64,000 bases of DNA from Rachycentron canadum (Eukaryota; Chordata; Actinopteri; Carangiformes; Rachycentridae), in the NCBI GenBank assembly GCA_038496675.1, contig CM076661.1:10460046-10524045 (forward strand), given 5' to 3'. The position numbers and the translations under genes are program-made. Shown in pieces: positions 1 to 14,400 of the stretch. The stretch's first letter is position 1. Each line of letters opens with the position of its first letter. The notes under the pieces were generated by a model that worked only from the letters and a program-made list of their open reading frames with translations, was not told where the DNA came from and ran no database searches.

Positions 1-2707
1 CTCCAGAGTTATTTCATGATTTTTTAAATTTTTTTTTTAAAAGGACTATAAAATGAAGCCAGGAATTACAAGGACTTTCATGTTACAGACTGTTGTTGCA
101 CATTACTTCACTTAGCGTCATCTGCAGTTCTGAGTGATGCCCCACCACCAATCGCCCTCCCCATTGGTCTCGTTTTCCTTATTTTCACCTCTCTCTCCCC
201 AATCTGCAACCACACACCTCCTCCCTCCCCCATAACTCTCCTCTTCATTATTGCCTTGGCTTTGTAAGACCCCCTGGTGAATCCTGGCATCACACTCCCA
301 TTTCAAAGGAATGAAAATGCAGCACTGGTCTATGCCATCAGTTTGCTCTGCTCCCCCTTTCATCTGCCTGGACATATTAAGACAAGAAATGTGAAGCTCT
401 GCAGCAACTCCCACATGAATCAGTCTGAGCCCCCCAGAGGGAACGTGTGCTGGTCATTTCAGGTCCCGTTTCAGACGAGAGAGAGAACGAGAGGTTCAGA
501 TTAAGTTAGAGCGAGTATGAGAGGGAAGAGTGACAGAGACACAATTTCAACAGAGACCGAAAGTGAGAGAGAGGCTATGTGTCACGTTTTTTGAGGACAC
601 CGCATTATAGTTGCTGTGGTGTTCTCATTTTCTAAGGACGCTGTGTGTCATAGTTGAGTCCATGATCTAATGACGATTCTAGTAAAGGAGGGACATTCAA
701 GCACAAATACAGCAATAGTTACGTTAATTTGTTAAAGTTAGGCAGGTCTCTACGTGGTAAACCACAGCTTGATTAATTTGAAATAAAAACACAAGAACAA
801 TATGGTTTAAAAGCATGAGCAGCATTGGAACACATTTTGTTTGGATAGTAAATTGCAATAAGACAAAGGGGGAGGTGTTTTGGATAAGGGCTTTGAAGCA
901 ATAAAAGCAAGGTTAAGAGGACCCATGTTTGGCCAAGGCTTTAAAATGAGAGATAACTGGGAAAGAAAAAAGTCCACTAAAAGACGCTTGTATGGGCAAG
1001 AGGGAAGCACGCCAACGGTGCACACATAACCCAGAGAAAATTAGCACGGGGCTCTAGGGAATAACGTGTCAATAGACGCTGTCTATTCTGTCCCCACTTT
1101 AAGATGCTTTGAATTCAACAAGTTTCCCAACTGAAATGATAAAACAGGTATTTTTTCCAAATGACCCATTGCTGATTTCTTACCCATATCATCACAATAA
1201 TACAATTTGTCACTACTCATTTTTTTTTTTTTTGTGAAAGATGCATACACCGTTTAAAGAGACGCGTGTGGGTGCTGATATATGAATGGTGAATGTTAAA
1301 GTCAGATACTATGAGAGTTTGTGGCACAACAACATTATGCTACTTGTACCATTGCTTCTGAGAGAAAAAAGTTAATATTCACACATTTGCAAGAGGTCAT
1401 TTGATAAGAAAAGATAAACATGGGGATTTGTAGAGCGTTACACATGCAGCTACACCATAACATTTTCAATGCGTGTGTCTTTTAACAGGGAAGACGAGAT
1501 GAAGCACATTAAAGAAAAGCTCAATTATCTTTTCCTTTTAAACAACATACATCTGGAAAAATTGTTGTTTCCTTTAATTGCCTTTCTCCAACACAAAACC
1601 AAAAGGACACTGATGGCACTGACTGTCCAGACAATCCATTGACTCAACAACCTAAGAGCTGTAAGACAACAAAGTAAGTGGAACATCTCTGACAAGACTT
1701 CCCTCTACAGTATGTCTTACAAAAGAGAGAGAAAAAAAAACTTCTCCAAACATGAGTTTCAGTCTGGCAAAGCTGTTGTCGATGTCCTCAGCCTCCTACA
1801 CAGTACAGAGAAACTTTTTGTTCAGATCATCACATCCTGACAGTCTGGTTACATAAGGAGTCAACACAAGTTCACTTTCAATTTGTGATTCCATATTTAA
1901 TGTGTTTGTGGGGGAGGTGAGAGGTTTTTTAAGGAGTAAACACCTACCTACGTACCAGCCAATGTGTTAGAGCTGTCTGGAAGGGAAAAAAAAAAAGGAA
2001 AGAGCCATAAGGAAACATGCAAACTAAGAAGTTTGAACTGAAGACAACCGAACAATTGAGGATTAGTGAATTCACAAAAGAGTACAATCAAACAGCTTTT
2101 TCAAAATGTATTAATCCCTAAGACTTTTTGTTTTGCGTTTTTAGTTTTAAGTTGCAACCCCAGCAAGTCATAATCCTTAAAAATGAGCTTGTGGTAAATG
2201 TTGATGTTAACGTTTTAAAGAAAATCAAGCTGACATATACAGTTGTGCATGTGCCAGCTTGATTTTGATCAAAACTTGATTGAATTGAATGAGTTTTGTC
2301 ATACTCACAGGTACAACTGAGCAATGTAACAATTTCAATTTGCTTGTATGAATACTGAAGAGGAGACGTGTAGGCAGGTGATGATGTCAAGAAGTTGTTA
2401 GTTCAGTGGAGGGAATAGTTTTCAGTTTCTTTGAGTGTATTTCTTTGATTGTACATTTTGCTACTGTACATCAATGCCATTATCATGTATCACGTGTCAA
2501 CTTGTGACAGACCAAACATATCTGTGAGCTAGAACAGATGTACTTTATATACAAGACAGGTATTTAAAAAAACAAAAACAAAACAAAAACAAGAAAAAAC
2601 AAACAAACCATTTATGGCCAGTATCAAAAACAAAGGACTGACATGGTGAATTAAACCACAGATGAGAATAAGAAATAAAATGATAGAAAAACCTGGCTTG
2701 ACCACAG

Positions 2708-2821
2708 TTACACCTGGTATTAAAGTGCTATATGAATTTAAAGTGTGATCAGGCCTGCCAGACCTCCGGAGGTAGTCTGGCTCACGCTGATCAGATCTCA
2801 GCCAGAGTCTGCCAGGTGTAA
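2708..2821. repeat. Small palindromic element, MITE-like
   Basis: TTACACCTGG at 2708-2717 is the exact inverse complement of CCAGGTGTAA at 2812-2821. The ends lie near TTAA-like flanks. The interior holds GCCAGAC/GTCTGGC arms around CTCCGGAG (2757-2781) and a second GCCAGAGTCTGCCAGG. It has no coding capacity. The family is not identified. Confidence 0.55.
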
Positions 2822-3092
2822 TTTAATGCAATACATTCAATGTGTTTCTTACATTTGTAACAAAGTAAGTAGGTAGGTCATAAATCATTTTGAAGCTTTT
2901 TTTTTTTTTTTAAATCCCCTCAGACCTTACATTTCAGATCCATAGCGAAGGAGTCGCAGCTGCAAACATTGTTGTGGCAACAAATTACTTTCCATTGTTT
3001 CTGCTGCCTTCTGCAAGAGTCATAAAAAAGTGAACCGTTCTGTCGCTCATCAAAAGCAAAAACAAGCCATACAAGATAATAGATAATCCACT

Positions 3093-3117
3093 GGCTATAC
3101 AGGTAGCCTGTATAGCC
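3093..3117. repeat. Perfect 11-bp hairpin
   Basis: GGCTATACAGG and its exact inverse complement are separated by 3 nt. Just outside, CACTGG and CCAGTG could pair with a bulge. Confidence 0.7.
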
Positions 3118-4685
3118 GCTTGCCAGTGACGACACTCAGCAACAGAAACGAGCCTGCTCTTTTTGTGAGTTCACTAGGGCATGCATATTACAGTGCATCT
3201 TTACAGGTTTGAAAGAAGTCCAGCAACAGGCATGCTGCATTTATGCCATATTCACCACCATATTGTAAAAACCAAAAACAGGAGCGGACAAGTCAGAAAA
3301 AAGGTTGATGTCAGCCTCTTCACTGAAATTCGCACACTTGATGCTGATGGCATAGAAAAATAATCATTAACAAGTGTTTAAAATCTTAGTTTCTTGCTCA
3401 CTACAGATTAAAATACTGAGTGCCACTGATACTGGGAGCAGTGAATGAGTGGACAAGGCAGTGATTTCAGTCCGGGTTTGTTTATATTGGCCACCTCTCT
3501 TCTTATCCTTCTGCTTTGTAAAGTGTGCACAAACAAATGTAGGCCAGAAACAATTTTACATCAAGGATTTTATTTAATATTTGCTACTAAGGTTTATTCC
3601 AATGTTTTGTGTTTGTGCGTATGCCATTTTGCAGGACTTCATTCTCTGTGTGCAAGAGTCAGCTATTGTCCAAGACCTGACGAGTGTTTGGATTGACAAT
3701 GACAATGTCTTCTACGTGGAATTATAACCACAAATGTATATTCAAAATAGCTGATTATTAAAACATGTTCATACATATCTTTGCTATTGGCTATCATGGC
3801 ACTTCTCATAAGGATAACAGTGATGAGTATTAGCAAGATACTGTACATAGCTGCCAAAATAGACATTAAATCTGGTTTATGTGTGCGATGTAGAGATGTG
3901 ATTAAGATATTTGAATTACCTGGTATTTAGATTATTATATTCTATATCTTTTTTTTTTTTTTTTTTTTCAAACTCCACTTTACACCAGATTGTTTATCAA
4001 GGGTTACACAGCAAAGGTTGTGACTCACTGATGAGACGCATTAATTTCCTGTGCTATAATGTGTGACTGTGGCTTTTTGCATTCGAGGGGGTTGAACGGA
4101 TTATCTTTGATTTTGCTGGTGGCCTGTGAAGCTGAGGACTAAATCACATTTGGTCATCAGTATCATCATCCGTGTTTTGGGCTTCATTCAGGAGTAGTGT
4201 GAAGATGGCTGCGGCCATGAAAACAAGTGACTGGGATTTAACTCTATGACGCAATGCAGTATTTTTGGTTTTCCTGCTCCTCCCATTGCACTGGTTGCCA
4301 CGGAAATAAAGCCCCTTTTTTACATCCATGTCATCAGTGCACTTTTCATTAGGAGTGAGATGACCGGATAACTTTGCCTACTGTTTATACAACATGGGTG
4401 TGCGTCAGTGCGTATGTGTGTGTGTGTGCACGCCTGTGTGTATGCATATGTATCTGTGTACATGTGTGTCTCTAGATTGACTGTATCCCTGTGCATCTGT
4501 CTGCAGCTTTATGTCACCTTCCTCTGCTGTGAATTCCAAATGATATTTCTCTCACATATTTAGACCTGATGTGAGTCCAACTTGACACAGTCGCATCTCA
4601 AATCTTACTTGTTGACATGCTGTGAGCAGGCAGGAGGCAATGGAGCAAAGCAAGCTAATGCTGAGCAAAGAGAGACAGGAAGCAT

Positions 4686-4721
<36 letters not shown>

Positions 4722-4774
4722 GCGAGAGCAAGAGAGAAAGAAAGAGCGAGAGAGAAAGAGAGAGAGAGAGAGGG
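4686..4774 (+). repeat. (GA)n-rich purine tract
   Basis: About 89 nt of AG/CGAG/AAAG units encode an artefactual Arg-Glu open frame. It is followed by a higher-complexity stretch (4775-4870) of unknown role. Confidence 0.9.
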
Positions 4775-7700
4775 GCTACGCAGCGGCAGGACTCAGCTGT
4801 GTATTTGCCGTTTCATCCACCCAAAGTTCAGCTGAGGACAGACTCGTACACTCGCTGCCTTGAGATTAGCCAGTTTTTTGGAAGGCAACAGACAGGAGAG
4901 AAGGCTGAATTTTAACCATACAAAATGCATCCCATCTTTAATATGAAACAAATTTGGTTATTTTTAAATGATGATACACAATCAAAGAATTCAACCTTGA
5001 TCTTTTCTGACAATTCTGTCCTGGAATCTATTCAAGGTTTACAATGAATATGTAGGCACCATAGGGGAACCTTTAGGGCTCATGAAAGATCAGGAAAGGA
5101 TCACATATAGAGTTACACATCAGAGCAGAACAAAGGGCTAAAGGAGGAGAAAACATTCGTCTGAGACAGGGACGCCTCTCCGTGGTAATTCTGTTGACAC
5201 ATAAATGGCTAAAAGGCTATAGGCCTGGGGGAAGGATGGACTGAACATAATGAGAAGCATGTAAGTGAGCATAATGAGAAGCAGAACGTATGTGGAGGGT
5301 TCCTACGTGCTCAGCATGTGTGAGGGCCAGCATATTTGTTAACTATGTTAGAGCCAGCTTTCTTCCTACAGATTAATGTCTTTGCTCATATTTTTTTGAA
5401 CAAGATGTTGCTTAAAAAGCACTAAACACTCAAAATCAAAATGTCCTCCCAAATGTTGACATTTGCTACAAATTCATAGAAAATTGCTTTTATGTGTTCC
5501 AGCCAATGCTCTCTGTCATGTCTCTTGCATTTACTTTAAGCTATTGCCTGAGGTTTCTATAAACTATGCAGTGAGGCCCTCTTTCTATATAGCCTACAGT
5601 ATGGACCCCTCGGACCCCTCCAAGAATCAGGAGGGGGGCTGTTAACCTAAAACAGCTTTCCCTTGCCAAAAAAACAACCTTTGAATATCAGCCCAGCAGC
5701 TCCTTGAAATAACCAGCAAAGAGCCTGAGTGAATGAGAGCCCACGGTTGATTTCCGCATTAGCCTTTCACCCAAAAATGTTCTGGTTTTCATTTGTGAGG
5801 TAAGTTTAGAGAAATACAAGACTAAAGAAGACCAAATAAAAGAACTACGCAAATCCATTTTCAACAGCCAATGTGAAAAAGAATACACTTATCAAGATGA
5901 CGGAAAAATTAACAAAGACATTTGGTACTAAAAATATTAATTCATTCTCAAAGTTTACTTTAGTGACCCAGGTTTTTATTTTTTCAATCTGCTTTGTGAA
6001 CAATTAACAGTAAATTTCACACAAAGGGTTATTTCATGACAAATCACTTTTACTGTCTGGAGAAAATGATCAGGATTTGCAAGAAGACTGAAGTTTTTGA
6101 AAAGGCACATGCCTTTGTGATTTGCTGTTGCATCAGTCACGTCTCAGCTTACATTGTAGAAGAAGTGATGCATTTCCAGTAGAGGCTTGGGACTAGTCAA
6201 GATACTTTTACTGGAAGCATCAAAGAATGGTTGACAACACAGTGACTCACTAAAGTTCAGCTGAAATAACGCTGGTTGTGGTATAATGCACTGGTTGTTT
6301 CTCAGCCTAGTCTGAAGATGCATTTTATAGTTCAGTCTGACCTATTTATATCTTTTGGCTTGGAGTTACTAAATTTACAGTAATTCTTTTTAATTTCCAT
6401 GGTTTAAGAATATCTGAGAACAGATTCTGAGTGTACAGCTCAACTTTTAAAAACATAACCTCATTGGCATAAGTAAGCCCTTTCATTTATTGCCAAAATT
6501 TATTTTAGTTAAGTATTATTCATGAAGGTGACATTATTTTTCTGTAAAGCAAAGAACTTTGTTATGTAACAGAAAACTGAGGTCTGTTCATTTAATATGG
6601 CTGTCAGTGTTTTTTTTCAGGATTGAGAAAGATGAAAAAAAAAGGAGCAGAAGGGTAATATTTCTCGTTGACTTATTTCATCCTGAGTTTATTTTTTCCA
6701 GTGTTAGTATTCAATTAATGTCAGTAAGAATCTACTAGATTTAAAGTGTCAGTCTACCAAATGCAAACATGACATTCTGATGAACATGCCATGATGTGAC
6801 CCCATCACTGCTGTTTCACCCGTCTCATTGGCTCCTCAGTATGTTTTATGCTCTGTGACTCTGTTCCTTGCCATATTTATGGCCTGTTAGTCCCATATGA
6901 GCCTTTATATGTAGCTTGACATCCTCAGCAGTGGAATGATCTGCCTGAGGAAACAAGGCTGAAATTGATCCTATTTTTTTTTTAAATGCTCCAGGTAATC
7001 TTTTGCTACCCACATAATTTCTTATATGGTATTGTTGACTTTCCTTTATAACCTGGGTTTTGAAAGGTGCTCTACATCTTAGATTATTTTTTTTTATTAT
7101 TTTTAATGTTGCTTGTAGAATTCAGTGCTGTTCAGAGAACGGCTTGTGATTCTGGATCAGTGTAGTACCCGTTTCTATTCCTAGCCACTCGGTAACAGTT
7201 AAACTGTACCAGTCTGTAACTTAGATTCCTCAATAAATGTTTAATGCATATACAAATTTAAAAATTTAATTATATCTACTTGGTTCTGCTTCTCCCCAAG
7301 GGAAAAGTCAAAAATCTCTGAATACAAGTATTTTTCCATTTCAAAAATTTAACAACCAGACACAAGATGCCCTATACTCAAAGTGACAAAGAAACATTCT
7401 GGTATAAAACTGAAAGTGGAAGTAGACCATCCATGTGAACAATACATTTTATGTCGAGGGAAACTTACAATGTGAGTTAATCCCATCATTTATGAAGTGC
7501 CTCAAGGATTAAAACAAGTGTTCCCACATTGGCCTGTTGATGTCTCACTTTTTCCAATGTACTGCAAATGACAATTAACTGTGGAATTTGGCTGAGGTTC
7601 AGATGGTTATCCCCGTTTGCCATCAGTCAAACTCAAGCCTACTTAGTTAAGGTATTTGTACAATTTAATGGTGAAATAGAAAATCTCTTGGAGAAAAGGC

Positions 7701-9286
7701 AAAAATAAAAAAAATTTCTTTGTAGTAAATTCAAAAAGGTGTAAAAAAAAAAAAAAAAAAAATTATGTGAAAACTATGTGCCACACTGTGGCAAAATAAG
7801 CAGGTTGTGTTTGACACAGTTTGAATCTTTTAAATTTTATTTAATAATGCCCTGTTGTTGTCTTACAATCTTGCCAGTCGGTGGTGGGACAGTAATGAAA
7901 CCAATAAAAGAGCTCCAGATCTCTTTTGAAACAAGCAAAAGAAACGAGGGGAAATGAATATCCAAACAAAATACTAATCCAAACAAAACACTTCCAGCAC
8001 CTGCAGCACTGGATCCACTCCGTTTCAGTCACAACTCAATGAGGTGAGACCAGGATGTTAGCAGGATGACTTCATGAGGTTAACTGTGTAGATTATATAC
8101 AAGTCAGGAAAGAGAGATATACAGAAATAAAACATAAGTTAGACAACTAGACACAGCCATTGATGTGCACAAATTATTTTTCTTTTCTCCTTTGTTGCCT
8201 CTCGAACTTAGAACACACTAATGGGGTACTGACAATAAATACTGACCTGAAAAGCTTTAGAATTTCAAAATGTTGAAAGTGCAATTACAATGTGTGGCCA
8301 ATCCCCACCAATTAGAGATGATGATCTAGTAACTGCTAGCTCACCTACCAAGTTAGGGAGGAGAGAGCTGAAAAATCTACCATAAATGCTCCAGTCCATG
8401 TGCTTACTAGGGCCTGGGTTCAAAGCAGGGGCTTAATGTAATTCTCTAGCACAACAGGATCTGTATTAGTCCCAAAGAGGTCAGTGAGGTTAAGAGCTGC
8501 TAAATAGTAGTGTTTAAATCCTTCCTAAGCTCAGCCACCACAACGCAGGGCCCCCCACACCCCTCTGGACTCATTTCACCTCAGGGTGTGATTTGGGAAC
8601 TGGGAAGGGAATTCACGTGCAGTCTTCATTTTCTGTAGCTGTTAAAAGACGACCATCAGTGTATGTGGTTGGTTTCAAATTGGTGCTTTGGTGCAGCAAG
8701 GGCTTGTTTAGTTGAGTTTCAAAAGGCTATTTTGAGTTACGCAGACTCCTGGGACTTAGATACTGTATCACTGACTAATGTGACTTTTTTTTACCTACAG
8801 TCTGCTTTTCATCAATAACTACAGGATTCCTGAAGTAACCCTCCAGACCTTAACTGCGGCTAAATTTCTGCAAATTGCCAAGCAGTTACCTATTAGACGA
8901 ACATCACAGCATCACTCAACCCCTCATTCAAGACAACAAGTGACAGTGCCATGCACAGTAGCTACTACAAATGCCTTAGTAAATGGTTTGGGGACCAGTA
9001 TATGATTTGTTATTCAAAATAAAAGCCACATTGAACACCTGATGTCAGTTGAAATTATGGAGAGATGCAGAATTCAGGAGACACACATCAGCCACAACAG
9101 GCATGATCACTGAGGTAAGGAGGATGGTGACCTGGTTACGGATCTACACCTTCAGGTCAGAGGACACAGCATCACAGTGCATTAGCGCAATCACTTGAGA
9201 ACTTGACATAGTGCCCCATTAATACCTTCACGATAGGAGATGAAATGAAGCTGAGTCAATGGTAAAGCTCTGCAAATACACACTGC

Positions 9287-9313
9287 AAAAAAAAAAAAAA
9301 AAAAAAAAAAAAA
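9287..9313 (+). repeat. Poly(A) run of 27
   Basis: An uninterrupted A27 lies in noncoding sequence. No retroelement body is recognisable immediately upstream. Confidence 0.95.
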
Positions 9314-9870
9314 GATTAATGTTCGTACCAGCAGGGATTATTCTATGGTATTCTAATGTTTTGTAAATGTTTTTAGAAAGATAGCAGCAAAGGCAATGTC
9401 GGGCACTGGGTCGTTTGGGCCAGCAATCTGGTCCAGATTTTAAAATCTCAACAACTACCGGATGGTTTTGTTAAGAAAGAATCTGATTCTGGCAATACCC
9501 TGAATTTCTATCCAGCACCACTAACTGGGCAAAATTTCTACTTGTGCAACAAAACAGTTTAAGGTAATTCCAGAACTAATATTCAAATCCCACTACCATG
9601 TAATTTTTAACTAAAATGGTATATTAATGTGGTATTTTGTGTAGTAGAATGACCAATTTAAGACTCAACCTCACGACAGCTAACTAGGTAAAACACGGAC
9701 GAATTAAAGTTGGAGAATGACAAGCTCTGACAAATAACTGCTGTCATTTAAGTGTCTAAGGATGGAAAAGTGTCTCTCCAGTTTCAGCTGTTTCTTCCAA
9801 AGACCTTTTCAGAACACTGGTCTAAGTTGCATCCCCTATGGTGATGATTGTTTACCCAGTGCAGATTTAC

Positions 9871-9936
9871 CTTAGATGAACCAAAGTATTTGGCTGCGGG
9901 TAGACGTGGGCGAGAGAGAAAGAAAGAGGGAGAGAG

Positions 9937-9968
<32 letters not shown>

Positions 9969-10015
9969 CAGTGTGAGCGATCTGAGCAGGCTGAGCAGCA
10001 AGAGGTTGATTTATA
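9871..10015 (-). promoter_or_regulatory. Weak candidate TATA promoter and leader exon
   Basis: The minus strand has TATAAAT at 10009-10015, a CT-rich stretch where a leader would lie, and a donor-like CTAAG/GTAAAT at 9870. CT-repeat leaders are frequent in neural genes. No coding exon follows within reach, so this may be chance. Confidence 0.15.
9911..9969 (+). repeat. (GA)n microsatellite
   Basis: A purine run with interruptions (GAAAGAAAGAGGG, GACGG). On the minus strand it is a CT tract that would lie in the possible leader at 9871-9982. Confidence 0.9.
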
Positions 10016-11029
10016 ATTAGAGTGAATGTCTGTTCAATACCCCTGCTGTTCTGGTGATGGCTCCATTGCATAGAGAGGCAGCTTTGCTGCTGTGAACTTA
10101 ATTTGAATTCTGAAGCACCACACATCTTCCACCATTTACGGATAGCCCTGCATGCCTGGGATGATGAAGACTTTGAACATATACACTGTATCGTGGTTGG
10201 GACAGTCACTTGTAGCATTATCAAATCTCAAAAATGACATGTCTAAAAGGATTTATATCAATCGAAAGAAGCTAAAATTATTTCCAGTTGTGTGGACAAC
10301 AATAGTGGTGATCAGTGATCAAGTTATGATCAAGTTATTATGAAATCCATAATGTTTTGGTTGATACAGTATACTGTTATTGCCATTATTATCTTTACAG
10401 TGGAGTACAGTGAGAAATTATGTAATTACTATGGTCAGACATGCTCTTCCATAGAGAAATGCTTCTCAGGTCATGCCTTTTTATATTTTATGTTGTAGGC
10501 TCATGCTAAAATTATTTAAAAAAAAAAAAAAAAATCTTTTTTGTATCCTTCATTCCAGGTCACATAAATGTATAGCATCTTAAAACATTTTTCCGATTCA
10601 TGAAACATTCTTCTGTAACAAAAAAAAGAGCACAACTAAGAATAGAGATAATGTGCAAATGAATTACACAGTATGTCACACATATTCTTATGACTGATAC
10701 CTATGACTCATGCAATTTTGCATGCAAAGTATGAAATGGAGGTCAGAAAAAAAAAACAAACAAAAAAACAGGCAGAGATTTCAAGAGAAGTAAATGCTGA
10801 CATTTAGGTTGCAGTGATTGTTGCCAAGATGAATGTTATTTGGCAAAGTACTGAAAAACAATTCATTAAAAAGAATTCAGTGAGCCAACTGTTTTGTCTG
10901 TGCTTTAAGTGACAGCTACAGCTTGACTAAATTTGAATCACGATGTATACAAGTATCTTATGGGCTGAATGCTTGATACAATCACAGTTACAGTTATGAC
11001 CATTGAGCAACTTTCAGTATTCAACTGAC

Positions 11030-11170
11030 TTACATATGTTTGGCAAGAAGCCACAGTAACCAAAGGAAACCCATGGAGACAAACACAAAAAGGCACTGGC
11101 CAGCCAGCAAATTCAAACCCAGAATCTTCTCGCTGCGACAGTGCTAACCCCTGAGCAACTAAGCTAACTA
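11030..11170 (-). repeat. Repeat B fragment, 5' half
   Basis: On the plus strand the order GGCAAGAAGCCACAGTAACC, AAACCCATGGAGACAAACAC, AATTCAAACCCAGAATCTTC, GACAGTGCTAACCCCTGAGC is the inverse of the repeat B 5' part, with its tRNA-like start. The copy is diverged. Confidence 0.65.
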
Positions 11171-11297
11171 TAAGTAATAATGACATACTCCAAACAGCAA
11201 AAGCAGCCATTGCACACATATCCTAAATATCACACTCATCAGGATTTACCACGTCAACATACATAAACTCTCCAGAAATCGACACATCACAACTGAA

Positions 11298-11460
11298 GCT
11301 GCAACAATAATTGATTGACAGAAAATTCATTAGCAACTATTTTCACAGTCAATTAATTGTATCCAGATTTGTTTCATTTTATAGCTCTCTGGTTTCTGGA
11401 CAGTTGGTTAGAAATGGAAGGTATTTGAGGACAAAACACCATACTTTAGGAAATATAACT
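11298..11460 (+). repeat. Repeat A copy, partial
   Basis: GAAGCTGCAACAATAATTGA, ATTCATTAGCAACTATTTTC and GTCAATTAATTGT match the terminal part of the AT-rich teleost repeat also present at 23956-24273. Confidence 0.6.
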
Positions 11461-14400
11461 AATACATTGGTCAAGAAAATAAGTGGCATATTGATCCATA
11501 ATCTGAATATTCATAAAGTATGCTAAAAACATAACGTATACTAGCATTACAATTAAACAAATAGAAGTATAGTGTGATGTGCAGCTTTTGGCACCTCTGC
11601 ATAACTAATGCTTTTTACAACCATATTCAATATGTGCATTTGTACATAAGGTATCATGTCTGCACCAGATGATGGTGCTGACATTAAACAACCACACCTG
11701 GAGACACTAATTATGCAGGTATTTGCTCACAGGGTCACAGCCAACAGCTGTCTAAGACTGCGCTGAATTTTATGAGTTTACTGCCAGTTGTTCTCATTAC
11801 TTTGACATCAACATGCAAAACACCAATGACTACATGTTAGGCTGTAGAGGTATTGCTGCCATGAATTTTCCCACTACCTATACCACCCAAGAGGCTTGTT
11901 TGTCTGGTACATATAGTCTAGTTCCAAGTGTAAACTGCCAGTCACATGTAAGCAGTCATAATAGCTTTCTGTATGTTTCCGTTTGCACTGGGGCAAGACT
12001 TTAACTTATAAACACTTGAGATATACATTCTGTTATGTGGATATGGGAGTTTATTGCCAAGGTTCAGGCAATTATACTGAAGAATGTGTGTATCTATGAT
12101 GTCTGTTTGCTTCAAAGAGCTATATAAATATTTAATAACTATACACACCACTAAAAAAAGACAGTTGGTGATGAGTGAACTTTCCATCTTTCCCATCATT
12201 AGCTGCTTCAAATTTGATTCAAATCTCCAGGATATTTGGCTCATAAAAGAAAATGGTACCCTTTCACACCTAATAAAAACACACGAATGAACCCACTTCC
12301 TCATATCTCAGAAGAAACTACAGGTTATGGAGGGGCATCTAAGTAGTTGTACGACCCCAGCTTTCGGTTCAACTTGTCTGTATGCCATGCCATGTAGGAT
12401 GTGGATGTATATAATTCTACAAACATGGTGATTACTGAGGTGTCACTGTGAACATCTTGCCTTCTCATTAATGGGATGATTAAAGCTCAAGCCATTAAAC
12501 TCCCACATACAAGTAATATTCATAAAGCAGTATGCATTAAAATTACACACCATAAAAAGTGTCAGATGTCTTGTAAAGTTTGCAGGCCTCCATATGATTA
12601 CAGATTTAAACATTTTTGATCAGTGACCGTCAGTAACTTTCAAATACGCTCTCCTTTAACATTCTGTTTCATCTCAAACTGGAAAGTGATGGAGGAGATG
12701 TGTGAGACATTTGAAGGGCTGTGTACAGAACATGTGCAGGGCCTCAAACTTATTTACCATATGGAGAGATCAGTGGGAGACATGAATGCAATAAGGAAGA
12801 GGAAATGTCTGAAAAACAGGTTGCAGGTGGGAGGAGTGTACGCCAGATAAGCAATGGTTAGTATGTTGGACATTTTCTCAATCACTGCTAAACTAAATTG
12901 CAGAAAATGTTAATGAACAGGTTGATCGTTTCTACTGCTATTGATGAAATAGCAAATAATTGTATGCAGAAAGCGTCAGCTGCATTACAAGATAATTCTC
13001 AGAATTTGTGTACAGGGATAAATTATTTTTTTCCTACTAAAAATGTATTAACCTGTCTATTGAACATGTCATCAATTGGTATCCGTTACTTCAACGATAC
13101 CCAGAGTTGCTTACTCTTTTTCCCTTAATCTATGACTTACTGTATGGATTTAATTTGAAGCATATTCATGTAAGGTAAAATGGGGCCAAGGCTCTACAAA
13201 CTCTGCTGCCTGCCATGACTGAATGACTGTGGAAACATTAATTAATTCCACTAATGAAGAATTTTGTTGTTGACATAGTAACTTAAAATATTCTCATAGA
13301 GTCTGAGTCTTGCCAGGGCTGAATGGAATTCGGTCTGCAAGCAATTAGCAAAAATCATGTCATGTTTCAGTCTTTTTTTTAGTGAAGTCTGTTGGTTAAA
13401 AACAAAACAAAACAAAAAATACAAAACAAAACAAACCAATAAGAAGAAAGGTTGCAAGAATCTTTACCATGATTGTGCCCTCCGACAAAAACGAAAAACA
13501 AAACATGTTTTATGATGTGCCGTTTTCTTTCACCTGGCTGAACCTCAATCACTTCACATCAACTGGTTGAAGAGTGTTAACGGGCCTAAACAAGATATCT
13601 GTAAACCATTGAAAGGACATAAAACAGAAAATCTGCAGTCTTCAGACTTTTTTTCACAATCACATACATTTGAATTGTTTAATGTGTTAAAGATGTAAAA
13701 CTGTGGCTGTACTACAGAGCACAGTACAAAATCTATGTGCATATGATTTATTCTGTCAGAAACAATATTGTAAGGTCCTTTAATGCTGTCAGGCTTAGTT
13801 CTTAGGTTTCAAGATCACAGGGATGTGTCCATACAAGGACATACAGTAAATGCCACTATTACAGCATATGATGATTCATATCCCATTCAGCCATAGGTTA
13901 CATGTGTAGTATGTTAAAGGACAAACATCATTGTAAATAATGTAAATTTTGTCTATGTTAAGCCGTCTTGAATGTACATTTCATGAGTTCTACCTCCATG
14001 TTTCTCCAAACAGCTCACTCTTCCATAATGTAAATCAAGCATAAATAAAGTGAAGTGTTAAACCTTGCAGACAGCGCAGAGAGGTTCAGTTACCACTGAT
14101 GTAAACATTAGAATGGGCAAGACACGACCTAAACCACTATGGATGCACTATGAGGGTCTGTGTCTCCTGGGACCTACACTGTATAGAGTAATAAAAATAA
14201 TGTAAACAACAATCCATCCTGTCTGCCCAAAGGGTCTTGTCCAGTGTGAGAGGTCATATATAGGGTGGGTTCAAGCTAATGGTACCATGTGAGATGTTAT
14301 TGTGAAACGATCCATTGGTTGTTTTAAGCAGTGCTTACCAGAGAAAAGTGTGCAGTGTTCTCATCTTAACATATTAGAGTGATTTTTTTTTTCCTTTCTC

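Noticed and set aside
4582..4863. Arg-Glu-rich plus-strand open frame
   Set aside because: Translation of a (GA)n tract.
9784..10224. 146-codon minus-strand open frame with a Ser-Leu repeat
   Set aside because: The repeat part is translation of a CT microsatellite; the remainder has no family resemblance.
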